Shown: positions 18,569-27,184 of the stretch, piece by piece
How the letters are laid out: each line of letters opens with the position of its first letter
Numbering within the stretch: position 1 is the first letter of the stretch
Origin: CAMDHY01 sp046156265
GTDB lineage: Bacteria > Pseudomonadota > Alphaproteobacteria > Rhizobiales > Segnochrobactraceae
Direction: 5' to 3'
NCBI RefSeq assembly: GCF_046156265.1
Contig: NZ_JAWDIR010000011.1
Span: 248,001 to 312,000, forward strand
DNA length: 64,000 nucleotides
Program-made: the position numbers and the translations under genes
Notes under the pieces: model-generated
Seen by the model: the letters and a program-made list of their open reading frames with translations, nothing else
Told to the model about the DNA's origin: nothing
Database searches by the model: none

Positions 18569-18683
18569 GACAGGTGGGGCGCACCCCCAAAATCCGCGAC
18601 GCCGCTACGAGGTCGGTCCCAGAAGTTGTCGACGGTGTGGACAGGCTCCCATGGTCCACCCTCGCCAGCCTCCGCCATCGCCC

Positions 18684-19352
18684 TCACCGCCCGAGCATGT
18701 TCGCTTCGACGCTCTTCAGGTGGGCGTGCATGGCGGCGCGGGCGGCGTCGGGGTCGCGACGCTTGAGGGCTTCGACGAGGGCGCCGTGCTCGGCGCAGTA
18801 GGCGAGGCGGCGGGCCTCGCTGAAGGAGCGGCGCTTCATCTCCTGCCAGGGCGTCTGGTGACGCAGCACGTTGAGGAGGTTGTGCAACTCCTTGAGGAGC
18901 TCGTTGCGGCAGCAGGCGAAGATGCGGTGGTGAAGCTCGGCGTCGCAGGCCTCGAACCCTGGCATGTCGGTAGCAGCCTCGGCCGCGCGGTGCGCCTCCT
19001 CGACGGCTGCGAGCTCGGCGAGTGAGGCATTGAGGGCAGCGACGGCAGCCGCCTGCGGCTCGATCAGGAGGCGGATCTCCATCATGTCGGCGGGGCTGGT
19101 GCCCTCGATGCGCTCGACGATGGCGGCGACGGACGGGGCGACGCCGCCGTTGACGAAGGTGCCGCGGCCGACGTGGCGGGTGATGGCGCCGGTGTCGGCG
19201 AGCATCTCGACGGCACGCCGCACGGTGTTGCGGGCGACGCCGTAGTCGGCCGCGAGCTCGCGCTCCGGCGGCATGCGGCGGCCGGACCATTCGCCAGCGT
19301 CGATACGCTGGCGCAGCGAGCGGGCAAGGTCCTCGGCGACGGCACGGGGCAT
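18684..19352 (-). CDS. GntR family (FCD) transcriptional regulator
   Basis: A 222-residue regulator. Residues about 1-70 form the winged helix-turn-helix (RMPPERELAADYGVARNTVRRAVEMLADTG, then VGRGTFV), followed by an all-helical FCD ligand domain with DMMEIRLLIEPQAAAVAA, FEACDAELHHRIFACCRN and a C-terminal HGALVEALKRRDPDAARAAMHAHL; the Asp/His residues fit the metal-ligand site of FCD regulators. The ATG beginning MPRAVAEDLA fits the usual family N-terminus; an in-frame start 45 bp earlier exists. It is divergent from the FAH-to-LivF cluster and is its most likely repressor. Confidence 0.87.
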   Translation of the reverse strand: MPRAVAEDLARSLRQRIDAGEWSGRRMPPERELAADYGVARNTVRRAVEMLADTGAITRHVGRGTFVNGGVAPSVAAIVERIEGTSPADMMEIRLLIEPQAAAVAALNASLAELAAVEEAHRAAEAATDMPGFEACDAELHHRIFACCRNELLKELHNLLNVLRHQTPWQEMKRRSFSEARRLAYCAEHGALVEALKRRDPDAARAAMHAHLKSVEANMLGR

Positions 19353-19544
19353 GGAAGGTCCGTTGTTGTTCTGAACCGTTAGTGAGCCAATTAGCATCGG
19401 CTGGGCGGGGCGTCTAGGGGGATTGGCAGTGGGCAGTGGGCAGTAGGCGGTGGGGTGGGCAGTGGTCGTGGGCGGCGGGGACTAGCGGGTGGGGATTGCG
19501 GATTGAGTGGTGGAGTGTCGAGCATGCCTGGAGGCTGCCGCCAC

Positions 19545-19684
19545 CCCCTCCGTAGTCATTCCCGGCCTTGTGCCGGGAACCCATCCGGCGCAGCAAATGC
19601 GGCGCTACGGTCCCGCGTTGAGTGCCTGTGGCAACCGTTGCATGGGTTCCCGGGACAAGCCCGGGAATGTCTACGCAGAGGGGG
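19545..19684. repeat. Imperfect palindromic intergenic element
   Basis: Two arms of about 43 bases (19545-19587 and 19641-19684) are inverted copies, each containing CATTCCCGG...CCGGGAACCCAT, which itself forms a short hairpin. The outer ends CCCCTC...GTAG also pair. The arms flank about 53 bp of unrelated sequence. GTCATTCCCGGGCTTG-type palindromes are scattered in many alphaproteobacterial genomes. Confidence 0.75.
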
Positions 19685-19836
19685 GTGATCGCGGCAGAGG
19701 AGAGGTGAGTCCGCGGAGACGGTGGGTGGTCCGCACGGAAGGCGCCGCCGATTGTCGCCGCCGCGGCGGCCGCCCGCACCATGCGGCAGGCGGGTGGGCA
19801 CTCCCATCGATAATCCCCGCACGCCCCCTTGCAGAT

Positions 19837-19851
19837 GAACCAGATTGGTTC
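19837..19851. promoter_or_regulatory. Candidate GntR operator, GAACCA-GAT-TGGTTC
   Basis: A perfect palindrome with 6-bp arms, about 55 bp before the FAH-fold gene. A shorter related palindrome GTTCTGAAC (19368-19376) lies by the GntR start. Both fit a divergent regulator controlling itself and the cluster; this is inference. Confidence 0.5.
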
Positions 19852-19904
19852 TAGCGTGGCTCAACTAAGGGGCCGCGTGAGACGGTCGTGTCGGGAGGAA
19901 GACG

Positions 19905-20774
19905 ATGAAGGTAGCGACCTTCCGGTTCGCTGGCGAGAGGCATGTCGGCGTCGTCGACGATGCCGGCCTGACCATCGCCCCCTTCGATCTGACGCAGGAC
20001 GAGGCCGAGCAGGGGATCACCGCGCTGATCGGGCGGTCCCTGCCGGGCCAGCGCTCGCCGATCCCGCTGGACCGCGTCACGCTCGAGGCGCCGATCCCGC
20101 GGCCGCGCCGCAACATCTTCTGCGTCGGCAAGAACTATTTCGACCACGCCCACGAGTTCGCCAAGTCGGGCTTCGATTCCTCCGCCGCCAACGGCGCGGT
20201 GCCGAAGGAGCCGATCATCTTCTCCAAGGTGCCGGAGACGGTGATCGCCGATGCCATGCCGATCCACATCGACCCCGCGGTGTCGGCGGCGATCGACTAC
20301 GAGGCCGAGCTCGCCGTCATCATCGGCACAGCGGGCCGCGGCATCACGAAGGAGAACGCCCTCGACCACGTCTGGGGCTACACCATCGTCAACGACGTGA
20401 CGGCGCGCGACCTGCAGGGCCGCTACAGTCAGTGGCTGATCGGCAAGTCGCAGGACACCTTCTGCCCGATGGGGCCGTTCGCCGTGACGCGCGACGACCT
20501 CGACCTCGCGACGACGGGCATCCGCTGCTTCGTCAACGGCGAGCTCCGGCAGAACTCCAACACCGGCCTCCTGATCTTCGACGTGCCGACGATCATCGCG
20601 ACGATCTCGGCCGGCGTGACGCTGCAGCCCGGCGACGTCATCGCCACCGGCACGCCGGCCGGCGTCGGCATCGGCTTCCAGCCGCCGAAGTACCTGAAGG
20701 ACGGCGACGTCGTGCGCGTCGAGATCGATGGCATCGGTGCGCTGCAGAACGCCGTGCACGAGGTGCACCCGTGA
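19905..20774 (+). CDS. Fumarylacetoacetate hydrolase family protein
   Basis: A 289-residue FAH-fold enzyme. The N-terminal cap is followed by PRPRRNIFCVGKNYFDHAHEF, the conserved entry to the FAH domain; metal ligands are in IDYEAELAVIIG (Glu, Glu) and VNDVTARDLQ, with GKSQDTFCPMGPF and VIATGTPAGVG later. The family hydrolyses C-C bonds of acylpyruvates, decarboxylates oxaloacetate or isomerises/hydrates dienoates in aromatic catabolism. First gene of the plus-strand cluster and coupled (GTGA) to the hydrolase after it. Confidence 0.92.
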   Translation: MKVATFRFAGERHVGVVDDAGLTIAPFDLTQDEAEQGITALIGRSLPGQRSPIPLDRVTLEAPIPRPRRNIFCVGKNYFDHAHEFAKSGFDSSAANGAVPKEPIIFSKVPETVIADAMPIHIDPAVSAAIDYEAELAVIIGTAGRGITKENALDHVWGYTIVNDVTARDLQGRYSQWLIGKSQDTFCPMGPFAVTRDDLDLATTGIRCFVNGELRQNSNTGLLIFDVPTIIATISAGVTLQPGDVIATGTPAGVGIGFQPPKYLKDGDVVRVEIDGIGALQNAVHEVHP

Positions 20775-21553
20775 CGACGATCCGCCTCGGCCAGCTCGTG
20801 GCGGAAACGGCCGGCGAGGGGCCGGCGGTGATCCTCGTGCATGGCCTCGGCGGAACGTCGAACACCTTCCAGCCGCTGATGGGGGCCCTGTCGGGCCACC
20901 GCGTCGTCCGGCCGGACCTGCCGGGCTCCGGCCGCTCGCCGGTGCCGCACGCCGCCCCCTCGATCGAGAGCTATGTCGAGGCGCTGGTCGGCATGGCGAA
21001 GGCGCTCGGCGTCAGCCAAGCCCATTTCGTCGGCCACTCGCTCGGCACCATCGTCTGCCAGCATCTCGCGGCTGCGCACCCTTCGCTGGTGACGTCGCTG
21101 ACGCTGTTCGGCGCGCTGATCGAGCCTGCCCAGGCGGCCCGCGACGGGCTCGCGGCGCGGGCGCGCACGGCGCGCGCCGAGGGCATGGAGGGGATCGCCG
21201 AGACGATCGTCGCCAACACGCTGTCGTCGGCGACGCGATCCGGCAATCCGGCGGCGGTGGCCTTCGTGCGAGAAAGCCTGATGCGCCAGGACGGCGAGGG
21301 CTATGCTCGGACCTGCGAGGCGCTCGCCAAGGCTGTGGCGGCGGACGCCCGCCTGATCTCCGCGCCGACGCTGATCGTCGCCGGCTCGGACGACCCCGTC
21401 GCACCGGTGAGCGTCGGCCAGACGCTGGCCGAGCGCATCCGCGGCGCCAGGGCCGTCGTGCTCGACGGCTGCGGCCACTGGATGACGATCGAGAAACCCG
21501 CCGAGTGCGCGCGGCGCCTCGGCGACTTCATGAGGACGAACGACCGCGGGTGA
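20771..21553 (+). CDS. Alpha/beta hydrolase
   Basis: A 260-residue alpha/beta hydrolase fold enzyme. Visible are the oxyanion segment VHGLGGTSNTF, the nucleophile elbow VGHSLGTIV (Ser), the acid in VAGSDDPVAP (Asp) and the histidine in DGCGHWMTIEKP, so the catalytic triad is complete. It resembles 3-oxoadipate enol-lactonase/meta-cleavage hydrolases. The GTG start overlaps the FAH stop, showing a common transcript. Together they suggest ring-cleavage-product or lactone hydrolysis. Confidence 0.9.
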   Translation: MTTIRLGQLVAETAGEGPAVILVHGLGGTSNTFQPLMGALSGHRVVRPDLPGSGRSPVPHAAPSIESYVEALVGMAKALGVSQAHFVGHSLGTIVCQHLAAAHPSLVTSLTLFGALIEPAQAARDGLAARARTARAEGMEGIAETIVANTLSSATRSGNPAAVAFVRESLMRQDGEGYARTCEALAKAVAADARLISAPTLIVAGSDDPVAPVSVGQTLAERIRGARAVVLDGCGHWMTIEKPAECARRLGDFMRTNDRG

Positions 21554-21621
21554 CCGGCCGCGCCACCCGAAATGGGTGGACGAGAACAAGCGGTGGCCGG
21601 CACCGACAGGGAGGACCGACG

Positions 21622-23010
21622 ATGGCCGACAACGGCATGTACGGCGCCCGCTGGGGCGCGAACGGGCGTGAGCCCGACAGCGTTCTGTTCACCAACGTTC
21701 GCATCCTCGATGCGACGGGCGAATATCCCTACACTGGCGAGGTGCTGGTGCAGGGCAACCGCATCAAGCAGGTGAGCCGCAGCGGCGGCGCCCGCTTCGG
21801 CGGTGGCATGAGCGGTTCGGGAATGTCCGGCTCGGGCATGAGCGGCTCCGGCCTGTCGGGCGGCGGCGCCACTGTCATCGACGGTGCCGGCGCGACGCTG
21901 ATGCCGGGCATGATCGACGCCCACCTGCATCTCTCCTGGAACAACGCGCCGGGCATCGACCCCATCCAGATGATGGAGGTCGAGGAGCACATGCTCGTCA
22001 CCATGGAGATGGCGAAGCTGGTGCTCGACGCCGGCTTCACCGCCGGTCGCGGGGCGGCGGCGGCGAAGCCGCGGCTCGACGTGGTGGCGAAGAAGTTCAT
22101 CAATCAGGGCCGCTTCCCCGGTCCTCGCTACCTGGCGGCCGGCCCCGAGATCACCACCGTCGGCGGCCTCGGCGACGCGGCGCCGTCGCACATCCCGCAC
22201 GAGGGGCTGAACCTCGGCATCGTCGTGTCGGGACCGGAGGAGATCCGGCGGGTGGTGCGCACGCTGATCAAGTACGGCGTCGACTCGATCAAGTTGAACC
22301 TCTCCGGTGAGGAGATCACCGGCATGGGCGCTGAGGAGACGCCGATGTCGGAGGAGGAGGTGGCGATGGCCGCCTCCGAGGCGCGCTGCCGCAACAAGGT
22401 CTTGTCGGCGCACGCCCGCTCGTCGGGCTCGGTCAAGCAGTGCGTGCGGCACGGCATCCAGAACATCTACCACGCCTCGTTCGCCGACGAGGAGGCGCTC
22501 GACATGCTCGAGGCCGTCAAGCACAAGCACTTCGTGGCGCCGGGCCTTGCCTGGCTCATCAACACGGCGCGCAATGCCGGCGACTACGGCATCAAGCCGG
22601 GCTCGCCGGTCACCGTCCTCTACGAGCGCGAGCTCGAGATGGCGGTCGAGACGATGCGCAAGATGCACAAGCGCGGCATCAAGGTGCTGATCGGCGGCGA
22701 CTACGGCTTCGCCTGGACGCCGCAGGGCACCAACGCCAAGGACATCGAATACTTCGTCGACCTGCTCGGCTTCTCGCCGATGGAGGCGATCATCGCCGCG
22801 ACCCGCTACGGCGGCGAGATCATGAACATGGGCAACGAGCTCGGCCAGATCAAAGAGGGCTACCTCGCCGATCTCCTGCTCGTCGACGGCGACCCGATCG
22901 CCAACGTCCGCATCCTGCAGGAGAAGGACCGGCTGCTCGCCATCATGAAGGATGGCAAGTTCCACAAGCGGCCGCAGGTGCAGAGCGAGCGGCGGCGGCT
23001 GATCGCATGA
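21622..23010 (+). CDS. Amidohydrolase family protein with GMSGS repeat
   Basis: A 462-residue metal-dependent hydrolase of the imidazolonepropionase/prolidase-like branch. Metal ligands: His101 and His103 in DAHLHLSW, a Lys in SIKLNLSGEE (likely the carboxylated lysine), His in SAHARSSG and IYHASFADE, and Asp in IGGDYGFAWTP. The C-terminal QIKEGYLADLLLVDGDP returns to the beta-sandwich. Residues 62-81, inside the N-terminal sandwich, are a four-unit GMSGS-type repeat, a probable flexible loop. Likely hydrolyses a cyclic amide or similar imported substrate. The ATG is coupled by 4 bp to the LivH gene. Confidence 0.88.
   Translation: MADNGMYGARWGANGREPDSVLFTNVRILDATGEYPYTGEVLVQGNRIKQVSRSGGARFGGGMSGSGMSGSGMSGSGLSGGGATVIDGAGATLMPGMIDAHLHLSWNNAPGIDPIQMMEVEEHMLVTMEMAKLVLDAGFTAGRGAAAAKPRLDVVAKKFINQGRFPGPRYLAAGPEITTVGGLGDAAPSHIPHEGLNLGIVVSGPEEIRRVVRTLIKYGVDSIKLNLSGEEITGMGAEETPMSEEEVAMAASEARCRNKVLSAHARSSGSVKQCVRHGIQNIYHASFADEEALDMLEAVKHKHFVAPGLAWLINTARNAGDYGIKPGSPVTVLYERELEMAVETMRKMHKRGIKVLIGGDYGFAWTPQGTNAKDIEYFVDLLGFSPMEAIIAATRYGGEIMNMGNELGQIKEGYLADLLLVDGDPIANVRILQEKDRLLAIMKDGKFHKRPQVQSERRRLIA
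21805..21864 (+). repeat. Four 15-bp tandem units encoding GMSGS repeats
   Basis: Units of 15 bp (ggcatgagcggttcg and three variants) encode GMSGS, GMSGS, GMSGS and GLSGG. The copies differ mainly at third positions, so the array is not very recent. Confidence 0.8.
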
Positions 23011-24047
23011 GCATCGCCGGCGAGACGGGAGCGGCACCGCGCGTGATCACGCGCGGCCAGGCGTGGGGCATCGTCGCGTTCTTCGCGGCGGCGCTGTTCG
23101 CCTGGCTGCTGTTTGCCGTCTGGCCGGCGTGGCTCAACGCCATCCTGATCTCCAAGAAGGCGTTCTTCTCGTCGATCTTCAACGGCATCACGCTGGCCGG
23201 CCTCTACTTCCTGGTGGCGAGCGGCTTCACCCTCGTCTTCGGGCTGATGCGCAACGTGAACCTCGCGCACGGCTCGCTCTATCTGCTCGGCGCCTATCTC
23301 GGCTACGAGGTGACGCGCATCACCGGCTACTGGCTCGTCGGCGTCGCGGCCGGCTTCGCCGTGCTCGCGGTGCTCGGGCTCTTGATGCAGGTGTTCGTGT
23401 TCCGGCGGCTGGAGGGCGACGACCTCCGCCAGACGCTGGTCACCATCGGCATCTCGATCGTCGCCGCCGACCTGATGCTGTGGATGTGGACCGGCGCCAC
23501 CTACCAGATCGCCACCCCCGCCTGGCTCGACGGGGCGGTGAAGCTGCCGGTCGTCACCGCCTACCGCTCCAGCGGCGACGCGGTGTTCCTCACCTATCCG
23601 TTCTACCGGCTCGTCGTGCTGGCGGCGGCGATCGTCATCGGCATCGGGCTGTGGCTGCTTCTGAACCGCACCCGCGTCGGCATGATGATCCGCGCCGGCG
23701 TCGATGACCGGGCGATGCTGGCCGCTTCGGGCGTCAACGTGCACGCGGTGTTCGCGGTGGTGTTCGCGATCGGGGCGGGGCTTGCGGGCTTTGCCGGTGT
23801 CGTCGGCGGGTCGGCGCTGTCGGTGGCACCCGGCGAAGATGTCCGCTACCTGCTCGCCTCGCTCGTCGTCGTCATCGTCGGCGGCATGGGCTCGATCACC
23901 GGGGCGGCGATCGGGGCCCTCCTCATCGGCCTCGCCGAGCAGGTCGGCCTCGTCTACTTCCCGACCTACGGCATCGTGCTCACCTTCGTCATCATGGTGG
24001 TGACGCTGGCGATCCGGCCCCAGGGCATCATGGGGAAGGCGCGATGA
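23007..24047 (+). CDS. livH: Branched-chain amino-acid-type ABC permease LivH
   Basis: A 346-residue inner-membrane permease with about eight hydrophobic segments. LivH hallmarks: GLYFLVASGFTLVFGLMRNVNLAHGSLYLLGAYLGYEVTR, the coupling-loop region RAGVDDRAMLAASGVNV, and VVVIVGGMGSITGAAIGALLIGLAEQ. Its start overlaps the amidohydrolase stop and its stop overlaps the LivM start, tying transport and catabolism into one transcript. Despite the family name, the cargo is probably the amidohydrolase substrate or a precursor. Confidence 0.93.
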   Translation: MSIAGETGAAPRVITRGQAWGIVAFFAAALFAWLLFAVWPAWLNAILISKKAFFSSIFNGITLAGLYFLVASGFTLVFGLMRNVNLAHGSLYLLGAYLGYEVTRITGYWLVGVAAGFAVLAVLGLLMQVFVFRRLEGDDLRQTLVTIGISIVAADLMLWMWTGATYQIATPAWLDGAVKLPVVTAYRSSGDAVFLTYPFYRLVVLAAAIVIGIGLWLLLNRTRVGMMIRAGVDDRAMLAASGVNVHAVFAVVFAIGAGLAGFAGVVGGSALSVAPGEDVRYLLASLVVVIVGGMGSITGAAIGALLIGLAEQVGLVYFPTYGIVLTFVIMVVTLAIRPQGIMGKAR

Positions 24048-25075
24048 GCCTCGCGCTGCCGACCTCCGATCCGACCCGCGCCGCCACCCCGGCGTTCGCC
24101 GGCGGCGGGCTCGCCCATCTCGTGCTGGCGGCGGGGCTGGTGCTCTATCCGGCGGTGGCGTCGGACTTCTTCCTGACGCAGATCGGCGCCTACTCGCTGA
24201 TCCTCGGCATGGTGGCGCTGTCCCTGATGCTGCTCGCCGGCTACGGCGGCATGGTCAGCCTCGCGCAGCTCTCCGTCGCCGGCATGGCCGGCTATGCGGT
24301 GGCGATCTTCGGGCTGAACAGCTCCGGCGTGCACGGCTTCGGCTGGCCGTGGTGGATCGTCGTGCCATTTGCCGTCCTGATCGCCGGCGTCGCCTCGGCG
24401 CTGATCGGGGCGATCTCGTCGCGCACCGATGGCATCTACACGATCATGATCACGCTCGCGATCGCCACCGCCACGTTCTACTTCACCCAGCAGAACTACG
24501 CGCTGTTCAACGGCTTTCCGGGTTTCGCCGGCATCCGCGCGCCGGAGTTCTGGGGCGTGTTCTGGCGCGACCCGGTGCCGTTCTACTACGTCACGCTCGC
24601 GGTCGCCGCGCTCTGCTACGCCGCCGTGCTCTACGCCGCCCGCTCGACGTTCGGGCTCGCCCTGCAGGCGATCCGCGACAACCCGCGGCGGATGCGGGCG
24701 ATCGGCTTCGACGTCACCGCCCACAAGATCGTCGCCTACTTCTATGCCGGCCTGATTGCCGGGCTCGCCGGCGTGCTGCTCGTCTGGTTCAACGGCCGCA
24801 TCTCGCCCGGCACGATCAATGTCGCGGCCGCCATCAACATCCTGATCATCGCCGTCATCGGCGGCATGCGGCACCCGATCGGGCCGTTCCTCGGCGCCCT
24901 CGTCGTCGTCTTGATGCAGACCTTCGCCATCGACCTGATCGGGGCAGAGCGCTTCAACACGCTGATCGGTCTGTTCTTTCTCGTCATCGTCTTCGCCTCG
25001 CCGGATGGCCTGCTCGGCCTCTGGGGCCGCTTCAAGCCCCGCCTCGGCCAGGAGTCGATCGGACGGTTGCCCTGA
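24044..25075 (+). CDS. livM: Branched-chain amino-acid-type ABC permease LivM
   Basis: A 343-residue permease pairing with LivH. Typical segments are SLMLLAGYGGMVSLAQLSVAGMAGYAVA, the loop FGLALQAIRDNPRRMRAIGFDVTAHK (EAA-like coupling helix), and VIGGMRHPIGPFLGALVVVLMQ. About nine hydrophobic segments. ATGA overlap with LivH. The C-terminus ends in a basic cytoplasmic tail. Confidence 0.93.
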   Translation: MSLALPTSDPTRAATPAFAGGGLAHLVLAAGLVLYPAVASDFFLTQIGAYSLILGMVALSLMLLAGYGGMVSLAQLSVAGMAGYAVAIFGLNSSGVHGFGWPWWIVVPFAVLIAGVASALIGAISSRTDGIYTIMITLAIATATFYFTQQNYALFNGFPGFAGIRAPEFWGVFWRDPVPFYYVTLAVAALCYAAVLYAARSTFGLALQAIRDNPRRMRAIGFDVTAHKIVAYFYAGLIAGLAGVLLVWFNGRISPGTINVAAAINILIIAVIGGMRHPIGPFLGALVVVLMQTFAIDLIGAERFNTLIGLFFLVIVFASPDGLLGLWGRFKPRLGQESIGRLP

Positions 25076-25125
25076 ACGAGGGGCGGTCGTCGGGAAACGT
25101 CGGATACAAAAGGGAGGAAACAAGA

Positions 25126-26373
25126 ATGACCATCAACCGTCGACTGCTGCTCGCCCTCGCCGTCGCGAGCGGGCTCACCGCCCCGTCGCTCGCCATCGCC
25201 CAGGACGACACCATCCGCGTCGGCCTGCTCGCCACCTTCGAGGGGCCGTTCACCGTGCTCGGTGAGGATAGCTTGCGCGGCGCCATGACGGCGCTCGAGG
25301 AAGCCGGCGGCATGGCCGCCGGCAAGAAGGTCGAGTTCGTCCGCGGCTCCTCGGACGCCTCGCCGGACAGCGCGGTGCGCGCGGTGCGCAAGCTCGTCGA
25401 GCAGGACGGCGTCGACATCGTCATCGGCCCGCTGTCGGGCGACGAGGGCATCGCCGTCAAGGACTACGCCAAGACGAAGCCGAACGTGACGTTCATCAAC
25501 GGCTCGTCGGCGGCACAGGACACCACGCTGCGCGATCCGGCGGACAATTTCTTCCGCTTCTCCACCGACGGCGCCCAGTGGATGGCCGGCCTCGGCACCT
25601 ACGCCTTCAACGAGAAGGGCTACAAGACGGTGGCGACCGTCGCCGAGGACTACTCCTTCCCCTACACGCAGGTGTTCGGCTTCATGGCCGAGTTCTGCAA
25701 GGCGGGCGGCAAGGTGCCGTCGAAGTCGTGGGTGCCGATCGGCAACAAGGACTATTCCTCGGTAATCGCCGCCATCCCCGATGACGTCGACGCCATCTAC
25801 GTGGCGCTCGGCGGCGCCGACGGCGTCAACTTCCTGACGCAGTACCAGCAGGCCGGCGGCCAGGCGCCGCTGATCGGCGGCTCGATCACCGTCGACCAGA
25901 CGGTGCTGTCGTCCCAGGGCAAGATCCGTGAAGTCGTCATCGGCACGCCGTCGGCGGGCCCGATCGCCGACACCAACGACACGCCCGAGTGGAAGAAGTT
26001 CGTCGAGGACTACAAGAAGCAGCCGGGCGCCTTCCCGTCGCCGTCGCTGTTCGCCCACGCCTACTATGTCGCGACCGTCGCGACCCTGAAGGCGCTCGAC
26101 GAGGTCGGCGGCGACACCTCCGACGACGGCGCAAAGCTCCGCGCGGCGCTGGCGAAGCTCTCCTTCGACACGCCGACGGGCAAGGTATCGCTCGACGAGA
26201 ACCGCAACGCCATCGCCGACATCTACCTGACGGAAGTGAGCGAGGGGCCCGACGGCAACCTCTACAACAAGCTCGTCAAGGTGGTGCCGCAGGTGAACCA
26301 GACGCTGGGCATTCCGGTGGACGAGTTCATGGCGCTCGGCGCGGTCTCCCGCGAGAACCCCAGCTGCGAGTGA
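25126..26373 (+). CDS. ABC transporter substrate-binding protein (LivK-like)
   Basis: A 415-residue periplasmic type I binding protein. A Sec signal peptide (RRLLLALAVASGLTAPSLAIAQ, cleavage near AIA-Q) precedes DTIRVGLLATFEGPFTVLGEDSLRGAMTALEEAGG, the usual first lobe. Later motifs VDIVIGPLSGDEGIAVKDYA and TVATVAEDYSFPYTQVFGF are family-like. AGGGAGGAAA lies before the ATG, the strongest ribosome site in the cluster, as expected for the most abundant component. Ligand unknown. Confidence 0.93.
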   Translation: MTINRRLLLALAVASGLTAPSLAIAQDDTIRVGLLATFEGPFTVLGEDSLRGAMTALEEAGGMAAGKKVEFVRGSSDASPDSAVRAVRKLVEQDGVDIVIGPLSGDEGIAVKDYAKTKPNVTFINGSSAAQDTTLRDPADNFFRFSTDGAQWMAGLGTYAFNEKGYKTVATVAEDYSFPYTQVFGFMAEFCKAGGKVPSKSWVPIGNKDYSSVIAAIPDDVDAIYVALGGADGVNFLTQYQQAGGQAPLIGGSITVDQTVLSSQGKIREVVIGTPSAGPIADTNDTPEWKKFVEDYKKQPGAFPSPSLFAHAYYVATVATLKALDEVGGDTSDDGAKLRAALAKLSFDTPTGKVSLDENRNAIADIYLTEVSEGPDGNLYNKLVKVVPQVNQTLGIPVDEFMALGAVSRENPSCE

Positions 26374-26401
26374 TCGCGGCACTTAGTGAAGGCATGAAGC
26401 G

Positions 26402-27184
26402 ATGACCGACGCGATGGCCACATCGTTGAGCGACACGGGGGCGAACGCCCTCGAGCTCACCGGCGTCGGCCGTCGTTTCGGCGCGCTCGTGGCGCTCGCC
26501 GACATCACCGTCAAGGTGCGTGCCGGCGAGCGTCGCGCCGTGCTCGGCTCCAACGGAGCCGGCAAGACGACGCTGTTCAACACCATCACCGGCGACTTTC
26601 CGCCGACCGAGGGGCAGATCCGCTTCTTCGGCGAGGACGTCACGGCGTTCCCTGCCCACGAGCGTATCCGCCGTGGCCTCAGGCGCACCTACCAGATCTC
26701 GCAGCTCTTCAACGGGCTGTCGGTCCTCGACAACATCTTCCTCGCCTGCCGCGGCGTCTCGCGGCGGCGCTATTCGCTGATCCGGCCGCGCCGCGACGAC
26801 GCGACGATGCAGCAGGCCGAGCGGATCATGCAGGCGGTGAAGCTCGAGCGCGAGCGCGACCGGCCGGTGGGGGAACTCAGCCACGGCCAGCAGCGCCAGC
26901 TCGAGATCGCCATGGCGCTCGCCGGCGCGCCGCGCTTCATCCTGTTCGACGAGCCGGCGGCCGGACTGTCGCCGACCGAGCGGCGCGACCTCGTGGCGAT
27001 CCTGAAGTCGCTGCCGGCGCACATCGGCTACATCATCATCGAGCACGACCTCGACGTGGCGCTGCGCGTCTCCGAGCGGGTGACGATGATGCACAACGGC
27101 CGCATCTTCAAGGAAGGCACGCCCGACGAGATCGAGCGCGACCCGGAAGTGCAGGCGATCTATCTCGGGGGCGGGCATGGCTGA
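26402..27184 (+). CDS. livG: ABC transporter ATP-binding protein LivG
   Basis: A 260-residue ATPase. Walker A is GSNGAGKTTLF, the Q-loop region follows RTYQISQLFNGLSVLDNI, the signature is LSHGQQRQLEIAMALAG, Walker B FILFDEPAAGLSPTE and the switch His in IIIEHDLDVALRV. It is 28 bp after the binding protein gene and overlaps the LivF fusion by 8 bp. Confidence 0.94.
   Translation: MTDAMATSLSDTGANALELTGVGRRFGALVALADITVKVRAGERRAVLGSNGAGKTTLFNTITGDFPPTEGQIRFFGEDVTAFPAHERIRRGLRRTYQISQLFNGLSVLDNIFLACRGVSRRRYSLIRPRRDDATMQQAERIMQAVKLERERDRPVGELSHGQQRQLEIAMALAGAPRFILFDEPAAGLSPTERRDLVAILKSLPAHIGYIIIEHDLDVALRVSERVTMMHNGRIFKEGTPDEIERDPEVQAIYLGGGHG

Larger units (their letters stand above)
19353..19904. 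other. Long regulatory gap between GntR and the catabolic cluster
   Basis: About 550 bp holding both divergent promoters, a GTGGGCA-rich low-complexity stretch (about 19425-19475), a large inverted-repeat element and a candidate operator near the FAH gene. No real gene is seen. Open frames here run through the repeat and lack coding character. Confidence 0.6.

Noticed and set aside
19414..19782. Minus-strand open frame in the gap before the FAH gene
   Set aside because: It runs across the palindromic element and low-complexity sequence, has no good ribosome site and no family resemblance.
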